Shown here: positions 26,443 through 35,114 of the stretch, piece by piece
Numbering within the stretch: the first letter of the stretch is position 1
Layout: the number at the start of each line of letters is the position of its first letter
Source: JAGXRK01 sp963804005
Lineage (GTDB): Bacteria; Bacteroidota; Ignavibacteria; Ignavibacteriales; Ignavibacteriaceae
Direction: 5' to 3'
Length of the DNA stretch: 64,000 nt
Assembly: GCA_963804005.1 (NCBI GenBank)
Contig: CAWDOP010000010.1
Location: 1 to 64,000 of the forward strand
Notes under the pieces: generated by a model
Told to the model about the DNA's origin: nothing
What the model saw: only the letters and a program-made list of their open reading frames with translations
The model's database searches: none
Position numbers and translations under genes: made by a program

Positions 26443-27213
26443 TTATTCCCTCTTTTTTAAATGATCAACAATGGCGGGTAAAATTTTGCCTGACTCACCA
26501 AAAAATGATTTGTCACAAATTGCGGAAACTTCTGTTTCTTCAATATTAACTTCAACAATGAACGCACCACTTTTTTTTGCTGTATAAACCAATCCGGCTG
26601 CGGGATAAACTACTGCGGATGTTCCAACAACAAAAAACATATCACAATTACGTGCGGCTTCCTCACCACCAAGAAACTGATCTTCAGGAAGAAATTCGCC
26701 AAACCAAACAACATCCGGACGAATCAATCCTCCGCATTTACATTTGGGAACACCACCGGAGAAATCCAGCTCTTCTTTATAAAATGTTCTACAATTAATA
26801 CAATAATTTCTTTCTATGTTTCCATGGAGTTCATAAATACTTTTACTTCCGGCTCGACGATGAAGATTATCGATATTCTGAGTAACAACCGTAACGTTTT
26901 CAAGGAGGTTTTGCATTTCTGCAATTGCAAGATGACCGGCATTTGGTTTTGCTTCGTGAACAATCTTTTTTCGATGATTGTACCATTCCCAAACCATTTG
27001 AGGATTACGCATAAATGCATTAAAGTTTGCAAGTTCTTCAGGTCTTAGTTTATTCCATATTCCGTCTTTGCCGCGAAAAGTTGGAATGCCGCTTTCGGCA
27101 GAAATACCTGCACCGGTAAAGAACACTATTCTTTTAGCTTCAGATAGCTTATCTAAAAAAGCCTCGTCCAACCCTCCCCATGCGGGAGGGTTGTGAAATT
27201 CTTTTGATGACAT
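26443..27213 (-). CDS. cobB: Sirtuin, NAD-dependent protein deacylase
   Basis: A 256-residue Sir2-family enzyme. NAD-binding motifs GAGISAESGIPTFRG (about 34-48), TQNIDNLHRRAGS (about 112-124) and the catalytic His in LHGNIERNYCINC (about 130-142). Four zinc-binding cysteines are visible in CINC and CKCGGLIRPDVVWFGE. Class III/U-like sequence; the absence of a Tyr/Arg pair in the expected position argues for deacetylase more than desuccinylase activity, but this is not certain. Last gene of a likely operon from ugd, beginning 12 bases after the TPR gene. Confidence 0.93.
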   Translation of the reverse strand: MSSKEFHNPPAWGGLDEAFLDKLSEAKRIVFFTGAGISAESGIPTFRGKDGIWNKLRPEELANFNAFMRNPQMVWEWYNHRKKIVHEAKPNAGHLAIAEMQNLLENVTVVTQNIDNLHRRAGSKSIYELHGNIERNYCINCRTFYKEELDFSGGVPKCKCGGLIRPDVVWFGEFLPEDQFLGGEEAARNCDMFFVVGTSAVVYPAAGLVYTAKKSGAFIVEVNIEETEVSAICDKSFFGESGKILPAIVDHLKKRE

Positions 27214-27225
27214 TGAAATAGTGTT

Positions 27226-28002
27226 TTATTCGTCTTTAATATCTTCTAGCAGTTGTTTTGCTTCGGCTAAAAACTTTCCATCATCTTCATCTGTAACCGG
27301 AGCTTTTTCAATTTTTAATAATGTTTCTCTTGCTTTGTCATATTCATCTTCCTCTATATAAGCTTTTGCAAGATCAAGATAAAACATTCTAAAGTTAGGC
27401 TTTAATTTAACAGCAGTTTCTAATAAGCGAATTGATTCATCCATATCTCCCCAGCCGAGTCCAAGCGGCAATCTAATCAGATATGCTTTTTCACAAACCT
27501 TCATATGTGTTCTTCCCAAAACATAATGTGCAAGTGCCTGAACATAGTTTCCGCCATTACCAATCTCAATTGCTTTTTCACAATCTTCTCTAACATCTTT
27601 TACTGTTCCAATTGCCGAAAACACTCCTTCGAACAAAGCTATTCTGCCGTTTGCAATGGATCTTCTTACATAAGTTATCGCCTGTTCTGGGGCAAGTTTT
27701 ACTGACCTATCAGCATAATCAAGTGCTTTTTTATATAACTTTTCCTGTTCGTCTTTTTGTGCATCTGTTTTGTCAGGCAAATGTTCTGCATAGTCTATGT
27801 ATGAGCGGCTAATTCTCCAGAAAACTTCATAGTTGTCCGGGAATTTTTTTTCTGCCTCAAGTAAAACTTCCAGAGCTTTTTGATTTTTAAATTCTGCAAC
27901 AAATTTATCTCCTTCGCCAATCATTTCTTCAACCGTTTGTGTAAAGACCTGAGTAAAGGGAATCAAAAGAAGAACAAAGATAAACCGGATAAAATGTTTC
28001 AT
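27226..28002 (-). CDS. Exported TPR-repeat protein
   Basis: A 258-residue protein with a signal peptide (MKHFIRFIFVLLLIPFTQVFT) and tetratricopeptide repeats from about 25 to 250: NQKALEVLLEAEKKFPDNYEVFWRISRSY, KKALDYADRSVKLAPEQAITY and SIRLLETAVKLKPNFRMFYLDLAKAY are partial units. The repeat order and the central AIEIGNGGNYVQALAHYVLGR segment resemble the regulator-of-microtubule-dynamics-like TPR group seen in Bacteroidota. Helical scaffolds of this kind bind partner proteins in the periplasm. The partner is not evident; the gene lies 15 bases from yhaM and 12 from the sirtuin. Confidence 0.78.
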   Translation of the reverse strand: MKHFIRFIFVLLLIPFTQVFTQTVEEMIGEGDKFVAEFKNQKALEVLLEAEKKFPDNYEVFWRISRSYIDYAEHLPDKTDAQKDEQEKLYKKALDYADRSVKLAPEQAITYVRRSIANGRIALFEGVFSAIGTVKDVREDCEKAIEIGNGGNYVQALAHYVLGRTHMKVCEKAYLIRLPLGLGWGDMDESIRLLETAVKLKPNFRMFYLDLAKAYIEEDEYDKARETLLKIEKAPVTDEDDGKFLAEAKQLLEDIKDE

Positions 28003-28017
28003 GGTATGTTTCCTTCC

Positions 28018-29016
28018 TTAATCGAATAGTGTTTTATTTTCGTTGGATTTATTTTCAATTCCGTGATTGTAAAGATCTGTTCCGGCAAGCCCGATGAATT
28101 TTGTCCATTGGCTGTTCGGTTTTGCTTCGGATACAAGTGACGTTTTGTATGCATTTACTTTGGCACTTAATTCATCAGCATGATAAAGAGTTATTGCCTC
28201 AAGTGTTTTAGGAACAACCGGTGAAGCATGCTCAAGTTTTCCCTGATGACTTAAAATTAAATGAAGCAGATTTGTCTTTAATTCATCAGGAAAATCATTC
28301 ATTTTATTTATTTCATCGTTAACAATTATTGAAGCGATGACAATATGTCCAATTAATTTTCCTTTGTCGGTATATTCAAAAGCAGAGTCAAAACTTAACT
28401 CTTCAATTTTACCAAAGTCGTGAAGCATTGCGCCTGCAATTAAAAGATCACGATTTATTTCATAGTGAATATTGCACATTAAATCACAGATTTTAATTAT
28501 TTCAAGTGTATGTTCTATAAGTCCGCTAATATAAGCATGGTGCCACATCTTGCCTGCAGGAGCAGAAGAATATTTTTTTAATCGTTCTTCATTAAAAATA
28601 TTATTAAGCAGAGTTTGAATTTGTGGATTGTTAATGTTTTTCATTCGCTTATTGAATTCATCAAGCATTTCATTCAAATCGCGTTTTGATTTTGCAAGAA
28701 AATCTGCGGGTAAAACATTTTCCGATTGTTTAGGAATTCGAATGGAATCAATCTTTATTTGAGCATTACCCTGATATTCATCAATTGATCCTTTTATCTT
28801 TACAATATCACCAACGGACAGTGAGTCCCTGAAAGATTTAAATGTAGAATTATCATCCCAGAGATTTGCAGATAAATCATTACTCTTGTCACCTAATTCA
28901 AGCGAAAGAAATTCTTTTCCGCTCTTGGTTAAGCGTATTTCACACTTCTTAACCAATAAGAAATGATCAACAGCATCGCCTTTTGTTAATGACACAAGTT
29001 CGGATTGATTAACCAT
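28018..29016 (-). CDS. YhaM-type 3'-5' exoribonuclease (OB fold + HD)
   Basis: A 332-residue protein. N-terminal OB fold (about 10-90) with LVKKCEIRLTKSGKEFLSLEL and GDIVKIKGSIDEYQGNAQIKI, then an HD domain: MWHHAYISGLIEHTLEIIKI (about 158-177) and LIAGAMLHDFGKIEEL (about 192-207), giving the H...HD...D metal site. This domain pair is that of Gram-positive YhaM/CBF1, which trims RNA from the 3' end with Mn(II). It is less common in this phylum but the sequence pattern is clear. Third gene of the operon after ugd and the UpxY-like gene. Confidence 0.82.
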   Translation of the reverse strand: MVNQSELVSLTKGDAVDHFLLVKKCEIRLTKSGKEFLSLELGDKSNDLSANLWDDNSTFKSFRDSLSVGDIVKIKGSIDEYQGNAQIKIDSIRIPKQSENVLPADFLAKSKRDLNEMLDEFNKRMKNINNPQIQTLLNNIFNEERLKKYSSAPAGKMWHHAYISGLIEHTLEIIKICDLMCNIHYEINRDLLIAGAMLHDFGKIEELSFDSAFEYTDKGKLIGHIVIASIIVNDEINKMNDFPDELKTNLLHLILSHQGKLEHASPVVPKTLEAITLYHADELSAKVNAYKTSLVSEAKPNSQWTKFIGLAGTDLYNHGIENKSNENKTLFD

Positions 29017-29080
29017 TTAACTCCGATGTTTATTAACCTAAATCAAACTTATAAAAAACTATGATTAAAAGTAACAGAAA

Positions 29081-29584
29081 TCAGTCTATTATTCGTTCAA
29101 CGCTTTCTTTTGGCAGATATGCAATAATAGTTCGATTGAGCAATTCAACAGTTACTGCAAGAGTTTTTCCTTCTGTTCCCGATCGGACGATTCCAATTAC
29201 ACCGGCAAAAGGACCTTCTTTAATTTCGACCTTAGTTCCGCTTACCAATCCTTCGTAGACAAAATATTCTGCTTTATAATCCAGCATCCTCTTCAAGTTT
29301 TCTATTTGCCACTCAGGAATAACCGCAGGTCTTCGATGTTCAGAAAGACATCTGATAATAGAAGTCTGTTCAAGTGCCGTTAATCTTTCAGCCTCATTTG
29401 CTTGGATAAAAATATAACTTCGTAAAACCGGCTCGGAAATTTTCTTTTTTCTGTCGCTCCACTGCTTTACTTTATTTACTACAGGCAGATAGCTGTTAAT
29501 ACCTATTATTTTTAACTGCCCTTCAGCTTTGAACTCTTGTCTTGGCTTTGTAAAAAGAGCAAACCAATGTTTTGCATCGTTCAT
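29081..29584 (-). CDS. UpxY/RfaH-like transcription antiterminator (NusG paralogue)
   Basis: A 167-residue NusG-type protein. The N-terminal NGN domain begins KHWFALFTKPRQEFKAEGQL (about 5-24) and includes SYIFIQANEAERL; the C-terminal KOW domain has GLVSGTKVEIKEGPFAGVIG (about 115-134). The spacer is short and the sequence lacks the longer linker of general NusG. In Bacteroidota, UpxY-type factors usually precede capsular or exopolysaccharide operons and prevent early termination there. Here it follows ugd (12 bases) but is followed by yhaM-like and housekeeping genes, so a polysaccharide operon is not evident in this window. Confidence 0.83.
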   Translation of the reverse strand: MNDAKHWFALFTKPRQEFKAEGQLKIIGINSYLPVVNKVKQWSDRKKKISEPVLRSYIFIQANEAERLTALEQTSIIRCLSEHRRPAVIPEWQIENLKRMLDYKAEYFVYEGLVSGTKVEIKEGPFAGVIGIVRSGTEGKTLAVTVELLNRTIIAYLPKESVERIID

Positions 29585-29596
29585 CAGGTCTGATAT

Positions 29597-30928
29597 TTAT
29601 TTATTAATATCCTGTCTGCCAATCGAATAATAAATTATTTTCAAGTCGCTCATTTTATCTGTGTCGTATAGATTCCTGCCATCAAATATAACCGGATTTT
29701 TAAGTAACGATTTAACACGATCAAAATCCGGATTTCTGAATTCATTCCATTCAGTAACAATAAGTAAAGCATCTGCATCTTTAAGTGCATCATAAGCATT
29801 TTCAGTGTATTCTGTTATATTGCCTAACACTGCTTTTGTAGTGATAATGGCTTCAGGATCGTAAGCTGCAACCTCAGCACCTTCTGCTTTCAATAGTTTA
29901 ATAAGATGATGTGCGGGAGCTTCACGAACGTCATCGGTGTTTGGTTTGAAAGCTAGTCCCCATAATGCAAACTTCTTTCCCTTAAGATCGGCGTTGAAAT
30001 GATTTTTTATTTTATCTAAGAAGTAAAGTATTTGTTTTTTATTTACGTCAATTACTGATTTAAGAATTTTAAAGTCATATTTGTTTTCGTTTGCCGTGTT
30101 GATAAGTGCCATTACGTCCTTAGGAAAACAAGAGCCTCCGAATCCAACTCCCGGGAATAAAAATCTTTTTCCAATTCTGGAGTCAGAACCGATACCAACT
30201 CTAACCTTATCAACATTAGCACCTGTAAGCTCACAAAGAATTGCAATTTCATTCATAAAAGATATTTTTGTTGCCAGAAATGAATTGGACGCATACTTTG
30301 TCATTTCTGCAGATTTTTCATCCATAAAGTAAATCGGATTTCCGGAACGTAAAAATGGTTCATATAATTGTTCCATCAATTGCTTTGATTTATCATTGCT
30401 TGTTCCAATGACAACTCTTTCGGGTTTCATAAAATCTTCAACTGCAAAACCTTCACGTAAAAATTCCGGGTTGGATGCAACATCAAAATCAAAATCAGGC
30501 GCATTCTTTTTAATAGTTGCACGCACTTTTTCACTTGTTCCAACAGGAACGGTGCTTTTATCAACTATTAACTTAAATCCTATATTAGGCTCTGATTTAA
30601 AGAAATGTCCAAGATCATCAGCAACTTTGAGAATGTATTTCAGATCTGCAGCACCATCTCCATCCTGTGGTGTTGGAAGGCAAAGAAACACAATGGCTGA
30701 TTCTCTTACAGCCTGATGAAGATCTGTTGTAAAATGAAGTCTTCCCTTTTTTATGTTTCTATCAAATAAAGTATCAAGTCCTGGTTCGTAAATCGGGACT
30801 TGACCATTTTTCATTTTTTCAACTTTGTTTGCATCAATATCCACGCAAAAAACATTATTTCCGGTTTCAGAAAAGCACGTTCCTGTAACCAGTCCAACAT
30901 ATCCTGTTCCTACTACAGCAATATTCAC
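29597..30928 (-). CDS. ugd: UDP-glucose 6-dehydrogenase
   Basis: A 443-residue enzyme oxidising UDP-glucose to UDP-glucuronate with two NAD. N-terminal Rossmann fold MNIAVVGTGYVGLVTGTCFS; central domain with the catalytic Cys in GVGFGGSCFPKDVMALINTA (about 257-276); substrate loop NPEFLREGFAVEDF (about 157-170); C-terminal UDP-binding domain with FALWGLAFKPNTDDVREAPA (about 318-337). All conserved Lys/Asn/Cys residues of the family are visible. First gene of a likely five-gene operon. UDP-glucuronate supplies exopolysaccharide or cell-envelope sugars; the transferases are not here. Confidence 0.95.
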   Translation of the reverse strand: MNIAVVGTGYVGLVTGTCFSETGNNVFCVDIDANKVEKMKNGQVPIYEPGLDTLFDRNIKKGRLHFTTDLHQAVRESAIVFLCLPTPQDGDGAADLKYILKVADDLGHFFKSEPNIGFKLIVDKSTVPVGTSEKVRATIKKNAPDFDFDVASNPEFLREGFAVEDFMKPERVVIGTSNDKSKQLMEQLYEPFLRSGNPIYFMDEKSAEMTKYASNSFLATKISFMNEIAILCELTGANVDKVRVGIGSDSRIGKRFLFPGVGFGGSCFPKDVMALINTANENKYDFKILKSVIDVNKKQILYFLDKIKNHFNADLKGKKFALWGLAFKPNTDDVREAPAHHLIKLLKAEGAEVAAYDPEAIITTKAVLGNITEYTENAYDALKDADALLIVTEWNEFRNPDFDRVKSLLKNPVIFDGRNLYDTDKMSDLKIIYYSIGRQDINK

Positions 30929-31042
30929 TTATTCCTCCATATATGATTAAATCTGAGTGGTAAAAATAGTTAAAGAGCTGGATTTATGATAATTACCCGA
31001 ATTGATTAATCTCTCTCTTGAAACCCGATTAGATAGAATAAA

Positions 31043-32542
31043 TCAATCCAATGCCATTACAATTTTTTCTATCAGTTGATCGGGATCAACCGGTTTAGAA
31101 AGAACTGCTCTTACGCTAAATTCATCATAAGCTTTTTTTATTGATTCATCGTGGCGGTTTAAAATTGCAATTATCGGTATGTGAAAATTCGGATCTGTTT
31201 TATGAATAGATTTTAGCAATTGAACACCATTCATTAAGGGGATTTCGTGAGAGGATACAATTAAAGTCGGGCGCTCTTTTACTATATAATTTATTGCTTC
31301 GTATCCGTTATTAGCTCCAACAATCTTAAACTCGGGAAATCTTTCTTTTATAATGCTTTCAAATAATTTGTAATCATCTTTAATGTTTTCAATCAGCAGA
31401 ATTGTATTAGATGCACTTGGAATTGTAAAATGAAACTCGGTACCTTCATTTTGTTCTGAGTAGAACCAAATTTGACCTTTGTGCTTTTCAATAATTTCTT
31501 TTACTAAAGGCAACCCAAGTCCGGTGCCGCGTTCACCTTTTGTTCCGCTTGTGGAAAACATTTTTTCGAAACGAAATAATCTTGCCTGATACTCTGGTGA
31601 TATTCCTACGCCCTCATCTTTTATAACAAATTCTATCATATCTTCATTAAAACGTTCGGCGGAAATTTCAATTACTTTACCATCCTGCGAAAATTTTATT
31701 GCGTTGCTTATAAGATTTGTAAACGCTTGAGTCAGCAATCTTTCATCTGCAAGAATATAAATGTTGTCATTAATATTAACTTTTATATCTATATTCTTCC
31801 TTATTGCATTTCCGGTAAGGGATGAAACACAATTAAAAACGACACCTTGTGCAAGCAATCGTACCGGATCAATCTGAAGTCTGCCGGTTTGTAAACGGGA
31901 CCAATCAAGCAGATAATTAACCAGCTGAAGTTGATTTGCAGAAGAGTCATGAATGTAATTAAGATACTCAACTTTTTCTGCTTCTGTTAAATAAGTTTCA
32001 TTAAGAAGAATTTCCGTAAATCCTAATATGCTGGTAAAAGGTGCGCGAAGATCATGTGAAAGGATAGAAATGAAATTGTCCTTGGCGTGATTCATTTGTG
32101 TAAGTTCTTCAAGGTGCTTCAGCAAATACTCCTCACGATTTTTGCCGGAAGAAATGTCTGTAACAATTCCTTTATAAACATTTATATTGTCGTTCTCTTT
32201 TTCATAACTAACTTTTTCATTAACATACTTAACCTTTCCATCTTTTGCGGTAATTCTATAAACAATATCAATTTTATTTTTATCACATTTTTCAAGTTCA
32301 GAATACATTAGTTTCACATAATTAAGATCCTCATCGGCAACAAGTTCAAGTCCGCGTCCGTTCATCAGAATTATTTCATCTGGAGTATAGCCTGTAATAT
32401 CTTTTATTTTTTGAGAATAAAACACTTCTTCCTGATCATCGCTGTGCTTCCTTACTAACCAGTAAAATGATTCATCAAAAACAGATGTAATTTCTCCGAA
32501 ACAATTACACTGCTCTTCTTGAATAATTAATGTTCGTTTCAT
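31043..32542 (-). CDS. Hybrid histidine kinase with degenerate receiver
   Basis: A 499-residue cytoplasmic protein: PAS domain (about 20-130), HisKA with phospho-accepting His163 in FISILSHDLRAPFTSILGF, HATPase (NLISNAIKFSQDG, VIKDEGVGISPEY, GERGTGLGLPLVKEI; about 255-370), and a C-terminal receiver-like domain (about 380-499). The receiver lacks its phospho-acceptor: where DLIILD-x-x-P is usual it reads LIVSSHEIPLMNG, Ser431 at the Asp position, and the acidic pocket is LLIENIKDD. The Lys near the end (LSKPVDP) is kept. It cannot be phosphorylated in the standard way, so it may act as a docking or allosteric domain. No membrane segment. Confidence 0.85.
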   Translation of the reverse strand: MKRTLIIQEEQCNCFGEITSVFDESFYWLVRKHSDDQEEVFYSQKIKDITGYTPDEIILMNGRGLELVADEDLNYVKLMYSELEKCDKNKIDIVYRITAKDGKVKYVNEKVSYEKENDNINVYKGIVTDISSGKNREEYLLKHLEELTQMNHAKDNFISILSHDLRAPFTSILGFTEILLNETYLTEAEKVEYLNYIHDSSANQLQLVNYLLDWSRLQTGRLQIDPVRLLAQGVVFNCVSSLTGNAIRKNIDIKVNINDNIYILADERLLTQAFTNLISNAIKFSQDGKVIEISAERFNEDMIEFVIKDEGVGISPEYQARLFRFEKMFSTSGTKGERGTGLGLPLVKEIIEKHKGQIWFYSEQNEGTEFHFTIPSASNTILLIENIKDDYKLFESIIKERFPEFKIVGANNGYEAINYIVKERPTLIVSSHEIPLMNGVQLLKSIHKTDPNFHIPIIAILNRHDESIKKAYDEFSVRAVLSKPVDPDQLIEKIVMALD

Positions 32543-32695
32543 CGTATTTTTATAAGAAGATTTCTTAACGTGTTTATTTTTACAACTAAATATATAAAAT
32601 TAGAATCTGTAAATAAATTTACGCATCAAAAAGGCCAGATGAACTTTTATGCCAATAAATTTGTTTATTTATAAAGAAAATCAACAAAACGACAA

Positions 32696-34990
32696 ATGAA
32701 AACATTAAAATACATACTGCTTTCAGCATTATTGATAACAATTAACTATTCTCAACCGCTTCCTGACAATGGTAAGGGCAGCATTTCGGGTTCGGTTGTA
32801 GATTTTGTTACGAAACAACCCCTAATCGGTGCAAACATAATTGTTTTGGAAACAACAATCGGTACAGCAACTGACATAAATGGGAATTTCAGAATTGACA
32901 ACCTGGAGCCAAATTCTTATCAGTTAAGAGCTTCAGTGATTGGATACGAATCCTTTACCAGCACAGATGTTGTTGTTTCGCCCGGAAGATTAACTCAGGT
33001 ATTTTTTAAACTTAATGCCCAGGCAATTGAAATTGAGGACATTACTGTTACAAGTGATTATTTCAGTAAAAATCCATTTGAGGTAAACAGCGTAAGAACA
33101 TTTGCTTACGAAGAAATTCGAAGAAGCCCGGGTGGTTTTGAAGATGTCGTAAGGGCATTATCTGTTTTACCGGGCGTTGCACAAGCCGATGCCGGAAGAA
33201 ATGATTTAATAGTCAGAGGAGGAGCACCCTCAGAAAATCTTTATCTTGTTAATGGAATAGAAGTGCCAAACATAAATCACTTTGGAACTCAGGGTGCAAC
33301 CGGAGGACCGCTTAGCTTTATCAATCTGGATTTTGTAAGAGAAACCTCTTTTTCGACAGGTGGATTTTCAAGCCTTTACGGTGATAAACTTTCATCTGTT
33401 CTTTCAATCGATTTAAGAAACGGTAGAAATGATCGACTTGGCGGTAAAGCTACCATATCAGCATCACAATTCGGATTAAATGCTGAAGGACCTTTGTTTG
33501 ATGAAAATTCTTCTTTTGTTTTTTCAGCAAGGAGAAGTTATCTGGATTTTATTTTCAAAGCTGCTGATTTTGCATTTGTTCCAGAGTATTATGACGTTTT
33601 AACAAAAGCAGATTTCAAAATTGACAATGATAATTCGCTTTCATTCTTATTCATCAGTGCTTTTGATAATGTCAAGTTCTTTAATGATACAGAAGATCAG
33701 CGATTTGATAACTCAAGGATTCTTGGAAGTGATCAGATCCAATATGTGGCAGGATTTAGCTACAGGAGATTAATTGAAAATGGATTTTTCAACATTTCTC
33801 TAAGCAGAAATTACACTGATTTTGATTCACGTCAAAGAGACTCGCTTCTTAATCCTCTCTTTACTAACAAATCAAAAGAGGAAGAAAACAACTTACGAGC
33901 TGATCTTGTCTATATGCTCACCAAAAATTCGGAAATAAATTTTGGCGGCTCAGCAAAACTTATTGAATTTGATGCGGATATTTTGTTCCCCACGTTTATA
34001 ACAAGTTTCGGCGATTCACTCCCTATTACATCACTGAATAAAAGTGAAAATTTCCTTAAGCTGGGATCGTATTTTAATTTTAATTTTAGTCCATTGGATA
34101 GATTAACAACAAATTTTGGTGTGCGAGCTGATTACTTTAATGCAATGAATACAAAAACTTATTTTAGTCCGCGTTTTTCATTATCATACAAATTGACTGA
34201 CATTACCAGTCTTAATTTCAGCACCGGAATTTATTATCAGTCACCGTCATACATCTGGTTAATAGCCGATGAGAGAAATCGAAACTTAAAAAATGTAAAA
34301 GTTAATCAGTTCGTTTTCGGTTTTGATCATAGATTAAATGAAGATGCTTTGTTGAAAGTTGAAGGTTTTTATAAATATTATACAAACTATCCGACAAGTT
34401 TAGTAAGACCATATCTTGTGCTTGCAAATACAGGTGCTGGTTTTGCCGGTAGTGATGATAATTATTCTTCTTTCGGACTTGAGCCATTAGTAAGCGAAGG
34501 ATTTGGAAATGCGCGGGGTGTTGAGTTATCAATTCAGAAAAAACTTTCTCAAACTCCTTATTACGGAATACTAAGTTTAACTTACAGCGAGACTGATTTT
34601 ACAGCATTAGACGGAATTGAAAGGCCTGGCAGCTATGATCAGAACTGGATATTTAATCTAAGCGGTGGCTATAAATTTAACGAACATTGGGAAGTAAGCA
34701 CAAAGTTCCGTTTTGCTTCAGGAAGACCCTATACTCCGTTCAATTCAGATGGGACTCAAAATATTGCTGAATATAACACGAGAAGAATGAAGCCTACACA
34801 TAGTCTTGATATTCGTGTTGACAGAAGATGGTTTTTTACGGACTGGACATTAATAACTTATATTGATATTCAAAATATTTACAACAGAAATAACATGAGC
34901 GGCATAAGATGGGACTCACGTGAACAACGTGTTGACGAATCCTCTTCTATTGGAATATTACCTTCTATTGGAATAAGTGCTGAATTTTAA
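32696..34990 (+). CDS. TonB-dependent receptor with CarboxypepD-like head
   Basis: A 764-residue outer-membrane receptor. Signal peptide MKTLKYILLSALLITINYS, then a carboxypeptidase-regulatory-like domain (about 28-115: GSISGSVVDFVTKQPLIGAN, FRIDNLEPNSYQLRASVIGY), a plug (about 125-240: SPGGFEDVVRALSVLPGVAQ, DLIVRGGAPSENLYLVNGIE) and a barrel to the end. The ending SIGISAEF fits outer-membrane insertion. Such receptors import glycans, siderophores or cobalamin with ExbBD/TonB energy; no SusD partner follows, so a polysaccharide role is not supported. Alone on the plus strand. Confidence 0.92.
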   Translation: MKTLKYILLSALLITINYSQPLPDNGKGSISGSVVDFVTKQPLIGANIIVLETTIGTATDINGNFRIDNLEPNSYQLRASVIGYESFTSTDVVVSPGRLTQVFFKLNAQAIEIEDITVTSDYFSKNPFEVNSVRTFAYEEIRRSPGGFEDVVRALSVLPGVAQADAGRNDLIVRGGAPSENLYLVNGIEVPNINHFGTQGATGGPLSFINLDFVRETSFSTGGFSSLYGDKLSSVLSIDLRNGRNDRLGGKATISASQFGLNAEGPLFDENSSFVFSARRSYLDFIFKAADFAFVPEYYDVLTKADFKIDNDNSLSFLFISAFDNVKFFNDTEDQRFDNSRILGSDQIQYVAGFSYRRLIENGFFNISLSRNYTDFDSRQRDSLLNPLFTNKSKEEENNLRADLVYMLTKNSEINFGGSAKLIEFDADILFPTFITSFGDSLPITSLNKSENFLKLGSYFNFNFSPLDRLTTNFGVRADYFNAMNTKTYFSPRFSLSYKLTDITSLNFSTGIYYQSPSYIWLIADERNRNLKNVKVNQFVFGFDHRLNEDALLKVEGFYKYYTNYPTSLVRPYLVLANTGAGFAGSDDNYSSFGLEPLVSEGFGNARGVELSIQKKLSQTPYYGILSLTYSETDFTALDGIERPGSYDQNWIFNLSGGYKFNEHWEVSTKFRFASGRPYTPFNSDGTQNIAEYNTRRMKPTHSLDIRVDRRWFFTDWTLITYIDIQNIYNRNNMSGIRWDSREQRVDESSSIGILPSIGISAEF

Positions 34991-35114
34991 TTTCTATTAA
35001 TTTATTATGAAGCAGACACTTAGAAATGGTATTATGTTACACATATTTTAATTCTAAATGATTTGTATATTTGAGTAGAAAATTACTCAATATCACTATA
35101 TCACTATTTCGTCG

